Below are positions 33,926 through 44,563 of a stretch of 64,000 nt of DNA, in pieces. Position numbers and translations under genes: made by a program. The DNA lies in assembly GCF_000280905.1 (NCBI RefSeq), contig NZ_ALAP01000038.1, positions 1 through 64,000 of the forward strand, given 5' to 3'. Position 1 is the stretch's first letter, and every line of letters begins with the position of its first letter. The DNA comes from Streptomyces sp. AA1529 (lineage in GTDB: Bacteria; Actinomycetota; Actinomycetes; Streptomycetales; Streptomycetaceae). A model generated the notes under the pieces. The model was not told where the DNA came from. It saw only the letters and a list, made by a program, of their open reading frames with translations, and searched no databases.

Positions 33926-34141
33926 GCTGCTGGGGCCCGGCGGCGGCACACCGGTGCGGACATGGCGCGCTGTCCGGTACGGGCGGCACCGGACAGCGGC
34001 GGGTACGGATGTGCTGCGGGGCTGCGAAGACCTCCCGATGGAACCGGGACCGGAACCGGAACCGGGAGCGACCGGACCGAGACAGGGCGCGGGCGCGCGG
34101 GGGCGGCGCGCGTACTGGCTCGGCCCGTCGCCTGGTCCTGG

Positions 34142-34810
34142 TCAGCCGTTGCGGGGAGCGGGCAGCGCCCCCGTACGCGGCTCCTGCCGCAGGTCCCGGT
34201 AGGAGTCCTGACGGCCGTCCTGGCGTCCGTCGTGCCGCGGTTCGTGGCGGGCCTCGTACGGCTGCTGCGCGGGGGGCTGCTGCGGCGGGATCGAGCGGGC
34301 CGCGGGGACCGGCGCGGGCCGGTGCGCCGGAGGGCCGCCTGGCGCCGTCGGGAGTGACCGGGCGGCGGCGGGCACGGCCTCGGACTGCCGGGGCACCGGC
34401 GAGGGGGACGCAGGGGATGTCGCGGGAGTCTCGGCGTTCTCCGGGGCGCCGGCCGTGGGGCCGCGCCGGTTGGAGCCGTACCGGCGGTGCACGGCCTGCT
34501 TGGTGACGCCCAGGGCCGAGCCCACGGCGTCCCAGGAGAAGCCGAGTGAGCGGTCGAAGTCCACCGCCGCCGTCACCAGGGTCTCGACGCTGTCGCGTAG
34601 TTCCTGGGCGAGCCGGACGGTCGGCGCGGGTGCGCGGCCGTAGACGACGAAGCCCGCGGCCGGGCCGGTGCGGCGCGGACGGTAGACGTTGCCCAACTGC
34701 GCGGTGAGCGTGCGCAGCGCGTCCACCTGCCGGCGGACCCGCTCGATGTCCCGCACCAGGAGATGCAGGCTGGCCCGCGCCTGGGCGTCGTGGGTTGCGT
34801 GGTCGGCCAT
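34142..34810 (-). CDS. Small helix-turn-helix protein with disordered tail
   Basis: About 222 residues. The N-terminal half is helical (residues 1-60), and residues ~85-115 ([28 protein letters not shown]) read as a helix-turn-helix of the kind seen in small actinobacterial DNA-binding proteins. From about residue 120 the chain is Pro/Ala/Ser-rich, ending in Arg/His/Asp/Gln repeats ([11 protein letters not shown]). I prefer the ATG at 34810 (MADHATHD), with GAGAGG upstream, over the start nine codons earlier. It is divergent from fmt. The regulon is unknown. Confidence 0.65.
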   Translation of the reverse strand: MADHATHDAQARASLHLLVRDIERVRRQVDALRTLTAQLGNVYRPRRTGPAAGFVVYGRAPAPTVRLAQELRDSVETLVTAAVDFDRSLGFSWDAVGSALGVTKQAVHRRYGSNRRGPTAGAPENAETPATSPASPSPVPRQSEAVPAAARSLPTAPGGPPAHRPAPVPAARSIPPQQPPAQQPYEARHEPRHDGRQDGRQDSYRDLRQEPRTGALPAPRNG

Positions 34811-34931
34811 GAAGAAGCCTCTCGGACCTGTTGGCATGGGGGTGTTCAGCTGAGGAGCTGGATAGGATGGCTTGCTGTGCGGAAGAGGGGGGAGCGAGGC
34901 CGCGGCACGGTGGCGGGGCGGCGCTCGGTTC

Positions 34932-34949
34932 GGTCAATCTGACTTGACC
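34932..34949. promoter_or_regulatory. Inverted repeat upstream of fmt
   Basis: GGTCAA and TTGACC form a 6-6-6 inverted repeat in the 289-bp region between the divergent helix-turn-helix gene and fmt. It could be a regulator site, or TTGACC could be a -35 element, though I do not see a good -10 at 17 bp. The rest of the region shows no gene. Confidence 0.35.
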
Positions 34950-35099
34950 AACGCCGCGATGGGCTCTCTGGTCACGCTCCGGGGGCGCGGAGGTCGTACC
35001 GGCAGGGCGCGCGGAAGCCCGCACGCCCCCCAGGGCGCCACGCTCGCGCTGACCGTAAACTGTGCCGTCTTTCCCCATGTGAGAGGTGGTTCGCCACTG

Positions 35100-36056
35100 A
35101 TGAGGCTCGTCTTCGCCGGCACTCCCGAGGTCGCCGTCCCCGCGCTCGACACCCTGATCGCCTCCGCACGGCACGAGGTCGCCGCCGTCGTCACCCGGCC
35201 CGACGCGCGCGCCGGACGGGGCCGGAAGCTGGTGCCCAGCCCGGTGGCCCAGCGCGCCGAGGAGGAGGGCATCGAGGTGCTGAAGCCCGCCCGCCCCCGG
35301 GACGAGGACTTCCTGGCCAGGCTGCGCGAGATCGGGCCGGACTGCTGCCCCGTCGTCGCCTACGGCGCGCTGCTGCCCAGGGTGGCGCTGGACGTGCCCG
35401 CCCGCGGCTGGGTCAACCTGCACTTCTCGCTGCTGCCCGCCTGGCGCGGCGCCGCGCCCGTGCAGCACGCGCTGCTCGCCGGCGACGGGATGAGCGGCGC
35501 CAGCACCTTCCTCATCGAGGAAGGACTGGACTCGGGGCCGGTCTACGGCGTGGTGACCGAGGAGGTGCGGTCCCGCGACACCAGCGGCGACCTGCTGACC
35601 CGGCTCGCCTTCGCCGGCGCCGGCCTGCTGGCCGCCACCATGGACGGGATCGAGGACGGCACGCTGCAGGCGGTGCCGCAGCCGCAGGAAGGCGTCTCGC
35701 TGGCGCCGAAGATCTCCGTGGAGGACGCCCGGATCGACTGGGCGGCGCCCGCACTCCGCGTCGACCGGGTGGTGCGCGCCTGCTCGCCCGCGCCCGGCGC
35801 CTGGACCGCCTTCCGCGGCGAGCGGCTGAAGGTCCGTTCGCTGCTGCCCGACAGCGGTGCCGGCTCCGCGACCGCCGCCCCCGGCGAACTGCTGGTCGGC
35901 AAGAACGCCGTGCACGTCGGGACGGGCTCGCACCCCGTGGAGCTGGAGTGGGTGCAGCCGCAGGGCAAGAAGCCGATGCGGGCCGCCGACTGGGCCCGCG
36001 GCACCCGCATCGAACAGGGCGCCCGCTTCGACGCCCCGGAGACCCCGGACTCCTGA
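35100..36056 (+). CDS. fmt: Methionyl-tRNA formyltransferase
   Basis: 318 residues. It formylates initiator Met-tRNA using 10-formyl-THF. It opens [19 protein letters not shown]. The catalytic Asn and His lie in [21 protein letters not shown], with the catalytic Asp in [11 protein letters not shown]. The C-terminal OB-type tRNA-binding domain covers about 205-315. ATG at 35100 is chosen because the upstream in-frame sequence is not conserved. A deformylase (def), often paired with fmt, is absent here. Confidence 0.96.
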   Translation: MRLVFAGTPEVAVPALDTLIASARHEVAAVVTRPDARAGRGRKLVPSPVAQRAEEEGIEVLKPARPRDEDFLARLREIGPDCCPVVAYGALLPRVALDVPARGWVNLHFSLLPAWRGAAPVQHALLAGDGMSGASTFLIEEGLDSGPVYGVVTEEVRSRDTSGDLLTRLAFAGAGLLAATMDGIEDGTLQAVPQPQEGVSLAPKISVEDARIDWAAPALRVDRVVRACSPAPGAWTAFRGERLKVRSLLPDSGAGSATAAPGELLVGKNAVHVGTGSHPVELEWVQPQGKKPMRAADWARGTRIEQGARFDAPETPDS

Positions 36057-36157
36057 ACCGGGCGGCCCGGGGCCGCGCACGACCCGTCGTGGCCTTTCCC
36101 CGGCCGGGCCGTAGGGTGGGGGTCTCGACACCCTGATCTTGCGGAGCACCTTCACCT

Positions 36158-37606
36158 GTGAGCACTCGACCCCGCCGGGGCGGCGACCGCTACCGGCGCC
36201 CGCGCAAGGACCCCGTCCGCATCCTCGCCTTCGAGGCGCTGCGCGCGGTGGACGAGCGGGACGCCTACGCGAATCTCGTCCTGCCGCCGCTGCTGCGCAA
36301 GGCCCGGGAGAAGGACCCGGCACAGGGCGGACTGGACGCGCGGGACGCCGCGCTGGCCACCGAACTGGTATACGGGACGCTGCGCCGCCAGGGCACCTAC
36401 GACGCGATCATCGCCGAGTGCGTCGACCGGCCGCTGCGCGAGGTCGACCCGCCGGTGCTGGACGTCCTCTCCCTGGGCGCCCACCAGTTGCTCGGCACCC
36501 GCATTCCGCAGCACGCGGCCGTGAGCGCCACCGTCGAGCTGGCCCGGGTGGTGCTGGGCGACGGCCGGGCGAAGTTCGTCAACGCGGTGCTGCGGCGGCT
36601 GACCGCGCACGACCTCGACGGCTGGCTGGAGCGCGTCGCACCGCCCTACGACGAGGACCCGGAGGAGCACCTCGCACTGCGGTACGCGCACCCCCGCTGG
36701 GTGGTCTCCGCACTGTGGGACGCGCTGGGCGGCGGACGCGAGGAGATCACCGCGCTGCTGGCGGCGGACAACGAACGGCCCGAGGTCACCCTGGTGGCCC
36801 GGCCCGGGCGGGCCACCACCGAGGAGCTGCACGACGCTGCGCGGGCCACCGGCGAGGCGGTGCCCGGCCGCTGGTCGCCGCACGCGGTCCGGCTGGCCGA
36901 GGGCGGCGAGCCCGGTGCGCTGGAGGCCGTGGCCGAGGGCCGGGCCGGAGTCCAGGACGAGGGCAGCCAGCTCGTCGCGCTGGCCCTGGCCGAGGCGCCG
37001 GTGGAAGGCGCCGACGCGCGCTGGCTGGATGTCTGCGCGGGCCCCGGCGGCAAGGCGGCGCTGCTGGGCGCGCTGGCGGCCGAGCGGGGGGCCGCGCTGC
37101 TGGCGGCCGAGAAGCAGCCGCACCGCGCCCGGCTCGTGGAGCGCGCCCTGCGGGGCAATCCGGGCCCGTGGGCCGTGGTCGCCGCGGACGGCACCCGCCC
37201 CGCCTGGCGGCCCGGGAGCTTCGACCGGGTACTGGTCGACGTGCCCTGCACCGGGCTGGGGGCGCTGCGGCGCCGGCCCGAGGCGCGCTGGCGGCGGCGT
37301 CCGGAGGACCTGGCAGGCTTCGCACCGTTGCAGCGCGCGCTGCTGCGCCAGGCGCTCGAGGCGGCCCGGGTCGGCGGCGTCGTCGCGTATGTGACCTGCT
37401 CGCCGCACCTGGCCGAGACCCGTGCCGTGGTGGACGACGTCCTGCGGGAGCTGGCCAAGGAGGGCGCGACGGCCGCGGAGCGGCTGGACGCGCGCCCCCT
37501 GTTGCCCGGCGTCCCGGACCTGGGCGCGGGCCCCGACATCCAGCTCTGGCCGCATCTGCACGGCACCGACGCGATGTATCTGGCGCTGCTGCGCCGCACC
37601 GCGTGA
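36158..37606 (+). CDS. rsmB: 16S rRNA m5C967 methyltransferase RsmB
   Basis: 482 residues. An N-terminal NusB-like RNA-binding domain (about 20-165, [22 protein letters not shown]) is fused to a SAM-dependent RsmB/NOP methyltransferase. The SAM site is [18 protein letters not shown]. The two catalytic cysteines are in [21 protein letters not shown] and VTCSPH. It starts at GTG 100 bp after fmt, the common fmt-rsmB-rpe order. Confidence 0.95.
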   Translation: MSTRPRRGGDRYRRPRKDPVRILAFEALRAVDERDAYANLVLPPLLRKAREKDPAQGGLDARDAALATELVYGTLRRQGTYDAIIAECVDRPLREVDPPVLDVLSLGAHQLLGTRIPQHAAVSATVELARVVLGDGRAKFVNAVLRRLTAHDLDGWLERVAPPYDEDPEEHLALRYAHPRWVVSALWDALGGGREEITALLAADNERPEVTLVARPGRATTEELHDAARATGEAVPGRWSPHAVRLAEGGEPGALEAVAEGRAGVQDEGSQLVALALAEAPVEGADARWLDVCAGPGGKAALLGALAAERGAALLAAEKQPHRARLVERALRGNPGPWAVVAADGTRPAWRPGSFDRVLVDVPCTGLGALRRRPEARWRRRPEDLAGFAPLQRALLRQALEAARVGGVVAYVTCSPHLAETRAVVDDVLRELAKEGATAAERLDARPLLPGVPDLGAGPDIQLWPHLHGTDAMYLALLRRTA

Positions 37607-37640
37607 TCACCTCGAACGCACACACGGAATACTGGTAGTC

Positions 37641-38330
37641 ATGGCTCAGATCAACCCCAGCATCCTGTCGGCAGACTTCGCGCGCCTCGCGGAGGAGGCG
37701 CGGCGGGTCGGAGGCGCGGAGGGCGCCGACTGGCTCCACGTCGATGTGATGGACAACCACTTCGTGCCCAATCTGACCCTGGGCACGCCGGTGGTCGAGT
37801 CGCTGGGCCGGGCCGCGGACATCCCGCTGGACTGCCATCTGATGATCGAGGAGCCGGACCGCTGGGCGCCCGCCTACGTGGAGGCCGGCGCCGGCTCGGT
37901 CACCTTCCACGCGGAGGCCGCGGCGGCACCGGTGCGGCTGGCCCGCGAGATCCGGGCCAAGGGCGCCCGCGCCTCCATGGCGCTGAAGCCGGCCACTCCG
38001 ATCGAGCCGTACGAGGACCTGCTGCCGGAGCTGGACATGCTGCTGGTCATGACGGTGGAGCCGGGCTTCGGCGGGCAGGCGTTCCTGGACATCATGCTGC
38101 CGAAGATCCGCCGGACCCGGCAGCTCATCGACAAGCACGGGCTGCAGATGTGGCTCCAGGTGGACGGCGGCGTCTCGGCCGCCACCATCGAGCGGTGCGC
38201 GGAGGCGGGCGCCGACGTGTTCGTCGCCGGTTCGGCCGTCTACGGGGCCGAGGATCCGGCGGCGGCCGTGCGGGCGCTGCGGCGACAGGCGGCAGCGGCG
38301 GCGGGGCCCGCCGGGGAGGGCCGGGAGTGA
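37641..38330 (+). CDS. rpe: Ribulose-phosphate 3-epimerase
   Basis: A 229-residue TIM-barrel epimerase interconverting ribulose-5-P and xylulose-5-[46 protein letters not shown] and VDGGVS carry the metal ligands and catalytic Asp residues. ATG at 37641 is chosen as the family start ([13 protein letters not shown]). The last ~15 residues are an Ala/Gly tail. It is 34 bp after rsmB. Confidence 0.95.
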   Translation: MAQINPSILSADFARLAEEARRVGGAEGADWLHVDVMDNHFVPNLTLGTPVVESLGRAADIPLDCHLMIEEPDRWAPAYVEAGAGSVTFHAEAAAAPVRLAREIRAKGARASMALKPATPIEPYEDLLPELDMLLVMTVEPGFGGQAFLDIMLPKIRRTRQLIDKHGLQMWLQVDGGVSAATIERCAEAGADVFVAGSAVYGAEDPAAAVRALRRQAAAAAGPAGEGRE

Positions 38331-38423
38331 GGACGGTCACCATGGGCCGGGGATCTGCAAGGATGAACGCGCGGCGCGTGAGCGCCGGCAGCGCGGACAC
38401 AGCAAGACAGTGAGGTGAGAGCG

Positions 38424-39449
38424 GTGTCGTCGGGGCGATCCACGCGAATGGGACCCGCCGAACTCATGCAGGCCGCGGCGATGGCGCGCCGCTTCTACCT
38501 GGAGGGCAAATCCAAGATCCAGATTGCCGACGAGTTCGGGGTGAGCCGCTTCAAGGTGGCCCGGGTCCTGGAGACCGCGCTCGAACGTGACCTGGTGCGG
38601 ATCGAGATCCGGGTCCCGGCCGAGCTGGACGCCGAGCGCTCGGACGCGCTCCGCGCCCGCTTCGGTCTGCGGCACGCGGTGGTCGTCGAGTCGCCCACCG
38701 AGGCCGTGGACGACGCGGCGGATCCGGAGAACCTCGGCGAGGTCGCCGCGGACCTGCTCGGCGAACTGGTCACCGACGGCGATGTGCTGGGACTGGCCTG
38801 GGGCCGTTCCACCATCCACATGGCGACCGCGCTACGCCAGTTGCCGCCCTGCACCGTCGTGCAGCTGACCGGGGTCTACGACGCCGGTACGGCCGACCGC
38901 GGCTCGGTGGAGGCCGTACGGCGGGCGGCCGAGGTGGCCGGCGGTGAGGCGCACCCGGTCTACGCGCCGATGCTGCTGCCGGACAGTGCCACCGCTGCCG
39001 CGCTGCGCAACCAGACGGGCATCGCCCGGGCCTTCGAGTACTTCGACAAGGTCACCGTGGCCGCCGTCTCCATCGGCTCCTGGGAGCCGGGGATCTCCAC
39101 GGTGCACGACATGCTCAGCGCGCAGGAGCGGGACCACTACTCGTCGCTGGGGGTGGCCGCGGAGATGTCGGCGCACCTCTTCGACGCGCAGGGCCGGCGG
39201 ATCGGCCGGGACCTGGGGGAGCGCTGCATCACCGTGGAGGCCGAGCGGCTGCGCCGGATCCCCGAGGTCGTCGCCATCGCCGGGGGGCACCGCAAGGCCG
39301 CGGCCATCGGGGCCGTGCTGCGCTCCGGACTGGTCACCAGCCTGGTCACCGACACGGCGGCCGCCGACTGGCTGTTGAACGAGGAACAACCGGGGCCGCG
39401 CCCCGCGTTGGAACGTACGGACCCGGACAGTACCGCCGCATCACAGTAG
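38424..39449 (+). CDS. SorC/DeoR-family sugar-phosphate-sensing regulator
   Basis: About 341 residues. The N-terminal helix-turn-helix (residues ~12-60, AAMARRFYLEGKSKIQIADEFGVSRFKVARVLE) is followed by a SorC-type sugar-binding domain (LGLAWGRSTIHMATAL, SVSIGSWEPGIST-like segments). I choose GTG at 38424 because GAGGTGAG precedes it at a better distance than for GTG 38415. Its position after rpe hints at a pentose-phosphate effector, which is inference. Confidence 0.82.
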   Translation: MSSGRSTRMGPAELMQAAAMARRFYLEGKSKIQIADEFGVSRFKVARVLETALERDLVRIEIRVPAELDAERSDALRARFGLRHAVVVESPTEAVDDAADPENLGEVAADLLGELVTDGDVLGLAWGRSTIHMATALRQLPPCTVVQLTGVYDAGTADRGSVEAVRRAAEVAGGEAHPVYAPMLLPDSATAAALRNQTGIARAFEYFDKVTVAAVSIGSWEPGISTVHDMLSAQERDHYSSLGVAAEMSAHLFDAQGRRIGRDLGERCITVEAERLRRIPEVVAIAGGHRKAAAIGAVLRSGLVTSLVTDTAAADWLLNEEQPGPRPALERTDPDSTAASQ

Positions 39450-39470
39450 GTTCGCGAAAGGCGGCCAGCC

Positions 39471-39947
39471 ATGACGACCAAGAGCACCAAGCTGCCGGGG
39501 CTGGGCAAGCAGTACGACATCACCACCCGGAACGGCCGGCACATCTCGGTGGTGGCCCACCAGGACGGCCGCAGGTTCCTCGGCTTCTACCGCGAGGACG
39601 ACCCGGACGCCTGCCAGGCCACGGTGCAGCTCGACAACGAGGAGGCCGCCTCCCTCGCGGAGATCCTCGCCCCGGGGGAGAGCCCGCGGCTGGGGAGCTG
39701 CGAGATGGAGATCGACCTGGTCACCGTCCGGATCCCGATGTCGGGCCAGTCCCCCTACAGCGGGGAGCCGCTGGGGGCGACGCAGGCACGGACCCGTACC
39801 GGCGCGTCCATCGTCGCGGTGCTGCGGCGGACCGGCGCGGTGCCCTCGCCGACCCCCGACTTCCGGCTGGAGGCGGGCGACACCCTGGTCGCGGTCGGCA
39901 CCAGGGAAGGCGTGGACGAACTGACCCGGATCATCGCCGGTACCTGA
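39471..39947 (+). CDS. Cation/proton antiporter regulatory subunit (TrkA-C, KhtT-like)
   Basis: 158 residues. The N-terminal ~75 residues are a beta-rich subunit domain. The C-terminal ~80 residues (ARTRTGASIVAVLRRTGAVPSPTPDFRLEAGDTLVAVGTREGVDELTRII pattern) form a TrkA-C/RCK-C domain. Such soluble subunits bind small ligands, c-di-AMP in some KhtT homologues, and gate the membrane partner. The antiporter gene follows after 97 bp. Ligand here is unknown. Confidence 0.82.
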   Translation: MTTKSTKLPGLGKQYDITTRNGRHISVVAHQDGRRFLGFYREDDPDACQATVQLDNEEAASLAEILAPGESPRLGSCEMEIDLVTVRIPMSGQSPYSGEPLGATQARTRTGASIVAVLRRTGAVPSPTPDFRLEAGDTLVAVGTREGVDELTRIIAGT

Positions 39948-40044
39948 GCAGCACCGCTCGCGCGGTCCGGTCCCGCCGGGGCCGTGCGCCGCCCCGGACA
40001 GCCGCCCGACCACGGACAGCCGCCGGACGACTGAAAGGCCCTCT

Positions 40045-41313
40045 GTGCACGACACCACCGTCCTGCTGATCGAACTCGGCGCCGTCATCCTGGGCCTGGG
40101 ACTGGTCGGCCGCTTCGCGGGCCGCATCGGTCTCTCCCCGATCCCGCTGTATCTGCTGGGCGGCCTGGCGTTCGGGCAGGGCGGTCTGTTCCCGCTGACC
40201 GCCAGCGAGGAGTTCATCGAGGTCGGCGCGGAGATCGGGGTGATCCTGCTCCTGCTGCTGCTCGGCCTGGAGTACAGCGCCTCGGAACTGGTGACGAGTC
40301 TGAAGACGCAGTACCCGTCCGGGATGGTGGATTTCGCGCTGAACGCGGTGCCGGGCGCCGTGGCCGCCCTGCTGCTGGGCTGGGGGCCGGTCGCGGCCGT
40401 GGCGCTGGCGGGCGTCACCTGGATCTCCTCGTCGGGAGTCATCGCCAAGGTCCTCACCGACCTGGGCAGGCTCGGCAACCGGGAGACACCGGTGATCCTG
40501 GGCGTCCTGGTGATCGAGGACCTGTCCATGGCCCTCTACCTGCCGCTGCTCACGGCGCTGGTGGCCGGGCTCGGCCTGGCCGGGACCAGCCTCGCGATGA
40601 TCGTCGCGGTCGGGACCGTGGGCATCGTGCTCTTCGCGGCGCTGCGGTTCGGCCGCCACATCAGCCGCGCCGTCAGCTCCGACACGCCCGAGATGCTGCT
40701 GCTCGTCGTCCTCGGACTGACCCTGCTGATCGCCGGGATCGCCGCGAAGCTCCAGGTCTCGGCCGCCGTCGGCGCCTTCCTGGTGGGCATCGCGCTCTCC
40801 GGCGAGACGGCGGAGAACGCGCGCAGCCTGCTCACCCCGCTGCGCGACCTGTTCGCGGCCGTCTTCTTCGTCTTCTTCGGGCTCAACACCGCACCCGCCG
40901 AGATCCCCCCGGTGCTGCTTCCCGCGCTGGCGCTGGCCGCGGTCACCGTCGTGACCAAGGCGCTCACCGGCTGGTACGCGGCGGGCCGGGCCGGTGTGGG
41001 CAGCAGGGGCAGGCTGCGGGCCGGCGGGGCGCTGGTGGCGCGCGGCGAGTTCTCCATCGTCATCGCGGGGCTCGCCGCGAGCACGGATCCCCGGATCACC
41101 CCGCTGGCCACCTCCTACGTGATGATCATGGTGATCCTCGGCCCGCTGACCGCCCGCTGGACCGAACCGGCCGTACGCGGCCTCAAACGGCTGATGGACG
41201 CCCGCCGTACCCGCCGGGAGCCGGCCGGCACCGACGCGGTGCGCCGCGAGGCGGCGGTCCCGGACGCCGAGGGCCTGCCGGACCCGGTCGGCGGCACCGG
41301 GCATCCCTCGTGA
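40045..41313 (+). CDS. Cation/proton antiporter, CPA2 family (KhtU-like)
   Basis: 422 residues with about 12 hydrophobic helices, starting LLIELGAVILGLGLVGRFAGRIGLSPIPLYLLGGLAFG, typical of KefB/KhtU-type monovalent cation/proton antiporters. The family core motif is seen at LLLLLLGLEYSASEL. It lacks its own TrkA-N/RCK domain, which explains the separate regulatory subunit upstream. GTG is the start. A role in K+ or pH homeostasis is likely. Confidence 0.87.
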   Translation: MHDTTVLLIELGAVILGLGLVGRFAGRIGLSPIPLYLLGGLAFGQGGLFPLTASEEFIEVGAEIGVILLLLLLGLEYSASELVTSLKTQYPSGMVDFALNAVPGAVAALLLGWGPVAAVALAGVTWISSSGVIAKVLTDLGRLGNRETPVILGVLVIEDLSMALYLPLLTALVAGLGLAGTSLAMIVAVGTVGIVLFAALRFGRHISRAVSSDTPEMLLLVVLGLTLLIAGIAAKLQVSAAVGAFLVGIALSGETAENARSLLTPLRDLFAAVFFVFFGLNTAPAEIPPVLLPALALAAVTVVTKALTGWYAAGRAGVGSRGRLRAGGALVARGEFSIVIAGLAASTDPRITPLATSYVMIMVILGPLTARWTEPAVRGLKRLMDARRTRREPAGTDAVRREAAVPDAEGLPDPVGGTGHPS

Positions 41314-42906
<1,593 letters not shown>

Positions 42907-43128
42907 GCCCGCCCGTCCGCGCCGGTGCCCGCCCCGCGGCAGCGTGCCGCCTCCTGGCACCGGCCGGACCGCGCGGCGCGGCCCCGGGGCGCCCGCCGCG
43001 CCGCGGACGGTGCGCGCCCCGCAGCCACCGGTGGCCCTGACCGGGGCCGGCGCTCCCGGGCGCGGCTGCGCGGCGCCCGCCGTATCCGCCGCGCCGGACC
43101 GCCCGCCGCGCCGTGTTCTACTGTCGCC

Positions 43129-43584
43129 GTGCCACTGAACGATCTCGACGAACGCATCGTCCACGCCCTCGCCGAGGACGCCCGCCGTACGTACGCCGAC
43201 ATCGGGGCCGAGGTCGGCCTGTCGGCTCCCGCCGTCAAACGCCGGGTGGACCGGCTGCGGGAGCGGGGTGCCATCACCGGGTTCACGGTGCGGGTCGACC
43301 CCTCGGCGCTGGGTTGGCAGACGGAGGGATTCATCGAGATGTACTGCCGCTCCCGCACCTCGCCGGAGGACATCCACCGGGCGCTGGCGCACTATTCCGA
43401 GGTGGCGGCGGCCTCCACCGTCACCGGCGAGGCCGATGCGCTCGTGCAGGTCTTCGCCGCGGACATGCGGCATTTCGAAGCCGTGCTGGAGCGGATCGCG
43501 GGGGAGCCGTTCGTCGAGCGGACGAAGTCGGTCCTGGTGCTCTCCCCGCTGCTCCGGCGCTACACGGCCGGGCCTCCGCTGTGA
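43129..43584 (+). CDS. Lrp/AsnC-family regulator
   Basis: 151 residues. The N-terminal helix-turn-helix (LDERIVHALAEDARRTYADIGAEVGLSAPAVKRRVDRLRERGAI) and the C-terminal RAM effector domain (about 70-150) are standard. The start is GTG. It lies 138 bp upstream of, and in line with, the davA/davB-like pair, and probably responds to an amino acid such as lysine; that is inference. The 222 bp before it contain no recognisable gene. Confidence 0.88.
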   Translation: MPLNDLDERIVHALAEDARRTYADIGAEVGLSAPAVKRRVDRLRERGAITGFTVRVDPSALGWQTEGFIEMYCRSRTSPEDIHRALAHYSEVAAASTVTGEADALVQVFAADMRHFEAVLERIAGEPFVERTKSVLVLSPLLRRYTAGPPL

Positions 43585-43722
43585 ACCGGGTGTCCAGGCT
43601 GTGAGCCAGGACACCCGGCGCAACACATCGACGATTCCGGGCAGAAGCACGCAACGGAGTGCGGGTCTCTCCGCAAGATCCGCTGCTTGTGGCGCACCGG
43701 GCGCGCCCGTAGCTTCGGATGC

Positions 43723-44502
43723 GTGCGTATCGCTCTCCTCCAGACCCAGGACCAGCCCGGTTCCCGCGGGCCGGCCGCGCTCGACGCCGCCGCGCGGGAC
43801 GCCGCGGCACGCGGCGCCCGGCTGCTGGTCACCCCGGAACTCTCGCTCACCGGCTATGCGCTGGAGGACCCGGCCGAGGTCGCGGAGCCGGCCGGCGGAC
43901 CCGCCGCGGCGGCCGTCTCGCGCATCGCCCGCGAGCACGGGATCGCCCTCGTCTACGGGTACCCCGAGGCGGGCGAGGACGGTGCCGTGCACAACGCGGT
44001 CCGCCTGGTCGGCCCGGACGGTGCGGCACTCGCCGACTACCGCAAGACGCACCTGTACGGCCCCTACGAGGCCGAGCACTACACCCCCGGCACCCGGCTG
44101 CCCGTCCAGGCCGACCTCGACGGGCTCCGGCTGGGCCTGCTGATCTGCTACGACGTGGAGTTCCCGGAGGCCGTCCGCGCCCACGCCCTGGCCGGTACCG
44201 ACCTGCTGCTGGTGCCCACCGCGCTGATGCGGCCCTACGACACCGTCGCCACGACCCTCGTCCCGGCGCGCGCGGTGGAGAGCCAGCTCTACGTCGCCTA
44301 CGCCGACCGCGTCGGCCCCGAAGGCGCGTTCGACTTCGCCGGGCTGAGCTGTCTGGCCGCGCCCGACGGCACCGTGCCGGTGCGGGCCGACGGCCGGACG
44401 GCCGCGCTGCTGGTCGCCGACGTCGACCCCGGGGCGCTGCGGGCCTCCCGCGACCGCAACCCGTATCTGGCCGACCGCCGCCCCGAGCTCTACGCGCACT
44501 GA
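43723..44502 (+). CDS. davA: Carbon-nitrogen hydrolase, 5-aminovaleramidase-like
   Basis: 259 residues of the nitrilase superfamily with an intact Glu-Lys-Cys triad: Glu in TPELSLTGY, Lys in YRKTHLYGP, Cys in LICYDVEFPE. Its layout closely follows Pseudomonas DavA, which hydrolyses 5-aminovaleramide to 5-aminovalerate. The start is GTG (VRIALLQ) with little visible ribosome-binding site. davB follows after 61 bp. The symbol is by resemblance and context; substrate is not proven. Confidence 0.8.
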   Translation: MRIALLQTQDQPGSRGPAALDAAARDAAARGARLLVTPELSLTGYALEDPAEVAEPAGGPAAAAVSRIAREHGIALVYGYPEAGEDGAVHNAVRLVGPDGAALADYRKTHLYGPYEAEHYTPGTRLPVQADLDGLRLGLLICYDVEFPEAVRAHALAGTDLLLVPTALMRPYDTVATTLVPARAVESQLYVAYADRVGPEGAFDFAGLSCLAAPDGTVPVRADGRTAALLVADVDPGALRASRDRNPYLADRRPELYAH

Positions 44503-44563
44503 CCCCCTCCAGGCCGGCCGCGCGCCCCGCGCGGCCGGCCCGTACTCCCAGGAGCGACCCCGC

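Noticed and set aside
33854..34141. Arg-rich open frames on the + strand after priA
   Set aside because: They arise from repeat-rich GC sequence, lack start signals and motifs, and run into the opposing helix-turn-helix gene.
33561..36323. A 920-codon minus-strand open frame spanning priA, the helix-turn-helix gene and fmt
   Set aside because: It crosses three better supported genes and has Pro/Arg/Ala-rich composition with no recognisable domain.
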